Source: an uncultured Clostridia bacterium
GTDB lineage: Bacteria > Bacillota > Clostridia > Christensenellales > Pumilibacteraceae
Direction of reading: 5' to 3'
Length of the DNA: 43,996 nt
NCBI GenBank assembly: GCA_947589145.1
Contig: CANQCB010000002.1
Span: 1-43,996 of the forward strand
The number at the start of each line of letters is the position of its first letter. Positions within the stretch are counted from its first letter, which is position 1. Under the pieces are notes generated by a model, which searched no databases, was not told the origin of the DNA, and saw only the letters and a program-made list of their open reading frames with translations. Shown here piece after piece: positions 40,047 to 43,996 of this stretch. Position numbers and translations under genes: made by a program.

Positions 40047-40760
40047 ATGAGGATAAACAAATTTCTTGCGGAGTGCGGACTTGCGAGCCGTCGTAAATGC
40101 GAGCAGTATGTGCTGGACGGATCGGTGACAGTCAACGGAAAAGTTGTGACCGATCTTTCAACGAACGTTGAATATTGCGACTTTGTAACGGTTAACGGGA
40201 AAAAAGCGGAACCCGCCAAGCACGTTTATGTAATAATGAATAAGCCGAAAGGCGTCGTGACCACGGTATCCGACGATAAGGGCAGAAAAACCGTGTTGGA
40301 TATCGTACGAAAAGATTATCCCAACACGAGGCTGTTTCCCGTCGGTCGCCTCGACTATGACACCGAGGGCTTGCTTATCCTCACTACGGACGGAGACCTG
40401 TGCAACAGACTGACGCACCCGAGCAGCGAAATAGAGAAAATATATTCCGCCAAAATAGAGGGTGAAATTACCGAGGCCGACTTAAACTTAATTCGGCGCG
40501 GAGTGGAGATTGACGGCAAACGCACGAAAAAATGCCGTGCAAAGTTTTTGGGCTACGACGGCAAAACAAAAGTCAGTACGGTGGAAGTGGCTATTTCCGA
40601 GGGAATGAACAGGGAGATCCGAAAAATGTTCGAATCGATCGGGAAACATGTTACGTTTCTCAAACGCGTTGCCATCGGCGAATTGCGGCTTCGCGGAGTA
40701 GATCGCGGCTCGTACCGAAAAATGACCGCGGCGGAAGTCGAGTACATAAAGAATATGTAA
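40047..40760 (+). CDS. rluB: 23S rRNA/16S rRNA pseudouridine synthase (RluB/RsuA family)
   Basis: 237 aa: an N-terminal S4 domain (MRINKFLAECGLASRRKCEQYV) and a catalytic domain with the active-site Asp in GRLDYDTEGLLILTTDGDL. VIMNKPKGVVTT and EGMNREIRKMFESIG are also typical. In Firmicutes this gene usually follows scpAB; here dacB and ytfJ intervene. The ATG fits the family N-terminus exactly. Confidence 0.95.
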   Translation: MRINKFLAECGLASRRKCEQYVLDGSVTVNGKVVTDLSTNVEYCDFVTVNGKKAEPAKHVYVIMNKPKGVVTTVSDDKGRKTVLDIVRKDYPNTRLFPVGRLDYDTEGLLILTTDGDLCNRLTHPSSEIEKIYSAKIEGEITEADLNLIRRGVEIDGKRTKKCRAKFLGYDGKTKVSTVEVAISEGMNREIRKMFESIGKHVTFLKRVAIGELRLRGVDRGSYRKMTAAEVEYIKNM

Positions 40761-40768
40761 AAAAACAA

Positions 40769-40809
40769 AAAATGAAAAACAATGTTTTATTTTGCTTGTT
40801 TTTCATTTT
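40769..40809. terminator. AT-rich bidirectional hairpin overlapping the next promoter
   Basis: Arms AAAATGAAAAACA (40769-40781) and TGTTTTTCATTTT (40797-40809) are perfectly complementary over 13 bp with a 15-nt loop. The stem is A/T-rich, with T-rich sequence after it. Its right arm contains the -35 region of the decarboxylase operon promoter. Confidence 0.65.
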
Positions 40810-40824
40810 CTTTTAATGTATAAT
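40796..40824 (+). promoter_or_regulatory. Sigma-A promoter for the decarboxylase operon
   Basis: TTGTTT (40796-40801), 17-nt spacer, TATAAT (40819-40824). The leader is about 30 nt and includes the SD GGAGG before ATG 40861. Confidence 0.78.
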
Positions 40825-40860
40825 TCCTATTGCAAAATATTTTTATATCGGAGGTAAAAC

Positions 40861-42222
40861 ATGAGTTCCGACTTGAAGAGTGTTATCGCTTCATACTCGT
40901 CATCAACGAAGAACGTTCGTAAGACTATCGACGCGATAATCGACGGCAGTTCTTTCGTAGAATTGGATGCTTTTATCGGCGGAGCGAACGAACTCGGAGA
41001 AATAAAGGGCGAGGGTGTGCTTTGCGGCCTTGCCTCGATCGGAGAAAATGACGTCGCTCTTTTTGCGATCAATTCCGACGTTTTCAACGGCGGTATTTCC
41101 AAGAGAGGAGCGGAAAAGATAGAACGACTTATCAGTCGCGCCATAGACGCCTGCGTACCTCTCGTATCGATCATCGACACCGAGGGTGCGAGGGTACTCG
41201 AAGGGATCGACGCACTTTACGGCTACGGCCTCGTCCTGAACGGTTTTTCGAGAGCGTACGGTCAGATTCCAGTGATCACCGTAGTGAAAGGCAAAAACTA
41301 CGGAATGCTTACATATCTCGCGGGTCTTTCCGACTTCTTTATCGCTTATGATAAGGCGCAGATCGCAACGGCAAGCCCGCTGCTCATTTCATCATCTGCC
41401 GACGGGAAGAACTATTCGGACGTCAAGAGTCATTACGAAGTCAGCGGTATAATCACAAATATCGTAAAATCGGACGCTGAACTTAAAACTCTTCTTGTAA
41501 AAGCGCTCGGTGAAATCGAGGACGTAATTTCCGATCCTGTCGACGACGCCAACCGCGTTTGCAAGGGTCTCACAACGGATTCGACGGTTGATAAAGTTCT
41601 CAAAAGCGCGTTTGACGCCGACTCGGTTATCGAACTGCGCGCAGGCGTCGCTACCAACGTGATTACCGCCCTCGCAAAGCTTAACGGCATTTCCGTCGGC
41701 GTTGTCGGCGTAAACGGCAAGCTCACCGCAAAGGGAAGCGCGAAGATCACCGATTTTCTCAACACCGTTTCAAACCTCGGACTGCCCGTGATCAACCTCG
41801 TCGGCAGCACGGGCATAATTGTGGACGCGCATCAGGAAACGCATTGCCTTATCCGTAACGTGTCCGATTTGATATACGCATACAACAATATCGGCGTACC
41901 TAAGATCGCGCTCGTATGCAGCGGCGCCGTAGGAGCGGCATACAGCATATTCGCGTCAAAAAAGACTTTCGATTATACTATCGCGTGGGACGGCGCGGCA
42001 ATTACTCCGCTTGAAAGCGCTTCGGCGGCACGCCTGCTTTACGGCGACGAGATTGCGAAGTCCAAAGACCCGGCGACGGCGGAGGCAAAATTCGCCAAGG
42101 TATACGCCGAGGAAAATTCGGCGATGGCGGCTGCGGAAAAGGGATATATCGACACCGTTATTCTTCCCAACCACTCCCGTCAATATCTTATCGCCGCATT
42201 GCAGACGATGGTAAAGAGGTGA
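40861..42222 (+). CDS. Divergent carboxyltransferase subunit of a biotin-dependent decarboxylase (MmdA-like)
   Basis: 453 aa, crotonase-fold carboxyltransferase with two lobes; the family moves CO2 from an acyl-CoA to biotin. Recognisable are GSSFVELDAFIGG, VSIIDTEGARVLEGI (usual SLIDSGGARIQEG) and LPVINLVGSTGI (usual PVLNLVDVPGF). It is shorter than MmdA (about 510) at the N-terminus. Both oxyanion-hole Gly pairs are altered: G148-M149 in KGKNYGMLTY (usual CAGGAVY) and G358-A359 in AVGAAYS (usual YGGAYLA). The substrate may differ from methylmalonyl-CoA. Neighbours confirm a Na+-pump type complex. Confidence 0.8.
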   Translation: MSSDLKSVIASYSSSTKNVRKTIDAIIDGSSFVELDAFIGGANELGEIKGEGVLCGLASIGENDVALFAINSDVFNGGISKRGAEKIERLISRAIDACVPLVSIIDTEGARVLEGIDALYGYGLVLNGFSRAYGQIPVITVVKGKNYGMLTYLAGLSDFFIAYDKAQIATASPLLISSSADGKNYSDVKSHYEVSGIITNIVKSDAELKTLLVKALGEIEDVISDPVDDANRVCKGLTTDSTVDKVLKSAFDADSVIELRAGVATNVITALAKLNGISVGVVGVNGKLTAKGSAKITDFLNTVSNLGLPVINLVGSTGIIVDAHQETHCLIRNVSDLIYAYNNIGVPKIALVCSGAVGAAYSIFASKKTFDYTIAWDGAAITPLESASAARLLYGDEIAKSKDPATAEAKFAKVYAEENSAMAAAEKGYIDTVILPNHSRQYLIAALQTMVKR

Positions 42223-42226
42223 ATCG

Positions 42227-42586
42227 ATGTTAGCATTAGTTCCCGGTTATAATGCCGGTACGGTGGCGCTCTATTGTGTGCTCGGCTTCGTTCTCGTCAT
42301 GGCGGTTCTTGCTATTCTCGTCGTGATACTTATGTTGTTCAGCAAGGGTTTCGGCGCAATTGAGAGAGCTACCGGCAAATTAAAAAACAAACCCAAAAAA
42401 GAAAAGTCGAAGAAATCGGATAAGCCGACGGAGACCGTTGTGGCGCAGACCGAAAGTTCGGATGAGGACGAAGAGGTTGTTGCGGCTATTACGGCGGCGC
42501 TTATGGCTTATTACGATGTCGGCGCTACGGACGGGGAAGACGAAGTTCCTCCTCCGTTCATCATCAAATCTATCAAAAAAAATTAA
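42227..42586 (+). CDS. OadG/MmdD-type small membrane subunit of sodium-pumping decarboxylase
   Basis: 119 aa: one N-terminal membrane helix (LGFVLVMAVLAILVVILML), a Lys-rich linker, then the conserved short motif DEEVVAAITAALMAYY. This subunit links the carboxyltransferase and biotin carrier to the membrane beta subunit. It starts 4 nt after the carboxyltransferase stop with AGAGGTG upstream. Confidence 0.9.
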   Translation: MLALVPGYNAGTVALYCVLGFVLVMAVLAILVVILMLFSKGFGAIERATGKLKNKPKKEKSKKSDKPTETVVAQTESSDEDEEVVAAITAALMAYYDVGATDGEDEVPPPFIIKSIKKN

Positions 42587-42601
42587 CGGAGGAAATTATA
42601 A

Positions 42602-42970
42602 ATGCGTAAGTTCAACGTTTCCGTAAACGGAAAATCTTATTCTGTAGAAGTAGACGAAATAAACGGTGCGTCGTCCGCACCCGTTGCGGCAGCTCCCGCG
42701 GCAGCGGCGCCCGCGCCCGCAGCCGCTCCGGTCGCGCCCAAGGCCGCAGCTCCGACAGGCGGAAAAGAAGTAACGTCGCCGATGCCCGGTACTATCAGAA
42801 AACTTGCCGTGGCAGACGGAGCAACCGTAAAAGCAGGTCAGTCAATCGTCGTTCTTGAAGCGATGAAGATGGAAAACGATATCGTATCTACCGCGGACGG
42901 CGTAATAACCTATGCCGTAAAAGCGGGCGATAATGTCGAAACAGGCGCGGTTCTCGCTTATATCAAATAA
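42602..42970 (+). CDS. Biotin carboxyl carrier subunit (MmdC/GcdC-like)
   Basis: 122 aa. A short N-terminal fold (FNVSVNGKSYSVEVDEI) and an Ala/Pro linker are followed by the biotinyl domain with the target Lys in VVLEAMKMENDI. The carried CO2 moves from the carboxyltransferase to the membrane beta subunit. SD GGAGG precedes the ATG. Confidence 0.96.
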   Translation: MRKFNVSVNGKSYSVEVDEINGASSAPVAAAPAAAAPAPAAAPVAPKAAAPTGGKEVTSPMPGTIRKLAVADGATVKAGQSIVVLEAMKMENDIVSTADGVITYAVKAGDNVETGAVLAYIK

Positions 42971-42987
42971 GTCGGAGGAAATCGTAA

Positions 42988-43996
42988 ATGGATTTAGGTA
43001 AAATCATGCTCAACTTATGGGAGAGCACGGGTATGTTTGCGTCTACGTGGCAAAACTACGTAATGATACTCATATCTTTCGTGCTTTTCTATCTTGCCAT
43101 TTGGCGTAAGTTTGAGCCTCTCCTTCTTGTGCCCATCGCTTTCGGAATGCTGCTTGCGAATATTCCGGGCGCTTATGAAGTGCTCCATGAACCTTCGCAA
43201 ATGACGACCGTCACGGTGGCGCCGGGAGTAACGGAAACCGAATACGCGGCAGGCGGACTGTTCTATTATCTGTCGAAGGGCGTGGAGTGGGTAATATTCC
43301 CGCCGCTCGTGTTCCTCGGAATAGGAGCAATGACCGACTTCGGTCCGTTGATCGCAAACCCGAAGAGCCTGCTTCTCGGCGCGGGCGCACAGCTCGGTAT
43401 CTTTATAGCGCTTGCCTTTGGCTTCTTGTGCTTTGATAACGCCGGTCTTGCCGCGTCGGTCGCTATTATCGGCGGAGCGGACGGACCTACCGCAATATAC
43501 GTAACGACGGTCCTCGGGCAGAGCAACTCTTTGGGCGCGATAGCGATAGCGGCATATTCGTATATGGCATTGATACCGGCAATTCAGCCGCCTATTATGA
43601 AACTGCTTACGACTAAGAAAGAGCGTCAAATCAAGATGCGTCAGCTCAGAACGGTATCTCGCACGGAAAAGATTATTTTCCCGATAGTGGTTATCGTGCT
43701 TTGCGGATTGTTTTTACCTTCGGCGCTTCCTCTTCTCGGCATGTTGATGCTCGGCAACTTGCTCAAAGTATGCCTTGTTACCGACAGACTCGCGGAGACT
43801 GCAAGCAACGGGCTTTGCAACACGATCACGATACTTCTCGGTACGTGCGTCGGTTTCAAGGCGGTAGGCTCGGCATTCCTCGACCTTAATACGTTGCTTA
43901 TCATATTGCTCGGCTTGACTGCATTTGCATTCGGAACGGCGGGCGGCGTGCTTGTCGCGAAGTTTATGAATCTCTTCCTTAAAGAGAAGATGAACC
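42988..43996 (+). CDS. Sodium-pumping decarboxylase beta subunit (OadB/MmdB/GcdB), 3' end cut
   Basis: Open at the window end; 336 codons visible, starting MDLGKIMLNLWESTGMFAS. Integral membrane protein that decarboxylates carboxybiotin and exports Na+. Family hallmarks are FLGIGAMTDFGPLIANPKS, LGAGAQLGIF and ASVAIIGGADGPTAIYVT (the conserved Asp of helix IV region), and SYMALIPAIQPPIMKLLT. SD GGAGG precedes the ATG. With the three upstream genes it forms the mmdA-D-C-B order known from methylmalonyl-CoA decarboxylases. Confidence 0.96.
   Translation, partial: MDLGKIMLNLWESTGMFASTWQNYVMILISFVLFYLAIWRKFEPLLLVPIAFGMLLANIPGAYEVLHEPSQMTTVTVAPGVTETEYAAGGLFYYLSKGVEWVIFPPLVFLGIGAMTDFGPLIANPKSLLLGAGAQLGIFIALAFGFLCFDNAGLAASVAIIGGADGPTAIYVTTVLGQSNSLGAIAIAAYSYMALIPAIQPPIMKLLTTKKERQIKMRQLRTVSRTEKIIFPIVVIVLCGLFLPSALPLLGMLMLGNLLKVCLVTDRLAETASNGLCNTITILLGTCVGFKAVGSAFLDLNTLLIILLGLTAFAFGTAGGVLVAKFMNLFLKEKMN

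Overview
The window is a dense chromosomal segment of an endospore-forming member of the Bacillota, most likely an uncultured clostridial lineage. The evidence is the complete spoIIIAA-AH locus, spoIVB, gerW/ytfJ, two sporulation-type D-Ala-D-Ala carboxypeptidases, a Firmicutes-style rpsB-tsf-pyrH-frr-uppS-cdsA-dxr-rseP-ispG-(polC slot)-rimP-nusA-infB order, and strong SD sequences before many genes. Nearly everything is on the + strand. The only clear - strand gene is an amidase at 19497-20549. I see no rRNA, tRNA, CRISPR, IS element or prophage.

Layout: (1) 1-9154, translation and envelope/isoprenoid genes: rpsB (3' end), tsf, pyrH, frr, uppS, cdsA, dxr, rseP, ispG, then a PolC-derived protein in the usual polC position. 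(2) 9162-17668, the rimP-nusA-rnpM-ylxQ-infB-rbfA-nrnA-truB-ribF operon, ending with an endonuclease IV-like TIM barrel. (3) 17665-19432, an M24 peptidase and efp, closed by two hairpins. (4) 19497-25136, a divergent pair: a CwlC-like amidase (-) and spoIIIAA-AH (+). (5) 25148-33598, nusB-folD-xseA-xseB-ispA-dxs, nadK-argR-recN and a terminator. (6) 33599-39950, spoIVB, a polytopic membrane protein, dacF-like, scpA-scpB, DUF2953, gerW/ytfJ and a second DacB-like protein. (7) 40009-43996, rluB and a biotin-dependent Na+-pumping decarboxylase operon in mmdADCB order, cut by the window end.

The genes join ribosome biogenesis and translation with the MEP/isoprenoid route (dxs, dxr, ispG, ispA, uppS) that feeds peptidoglycan lipid carrier synthesis, and with late sporulation. 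Stages represented are the SpoIIIA channel, SpoIVB signalling and cortex peptidoglycan trimming.

Most unusual points: a PolC-like protein that keeps the N-terminal and OB regions and an exonuclease fold but has lost the catalytic residues, the PHP domain and the polymerase. Several genes have promoters whose -10 element sits 5-6 nt before an SD-less start codon, implying leaderless mRNAs for both housekeeping and sporulation sigma factors. The nusB and scpA leaders look like attenuators. Usual neighbours such as spo0A (after spoIVB), tlyA (before nadK) and asp23 (before nusB) are absent. All assignments are from reading the sequence; no searches were run.
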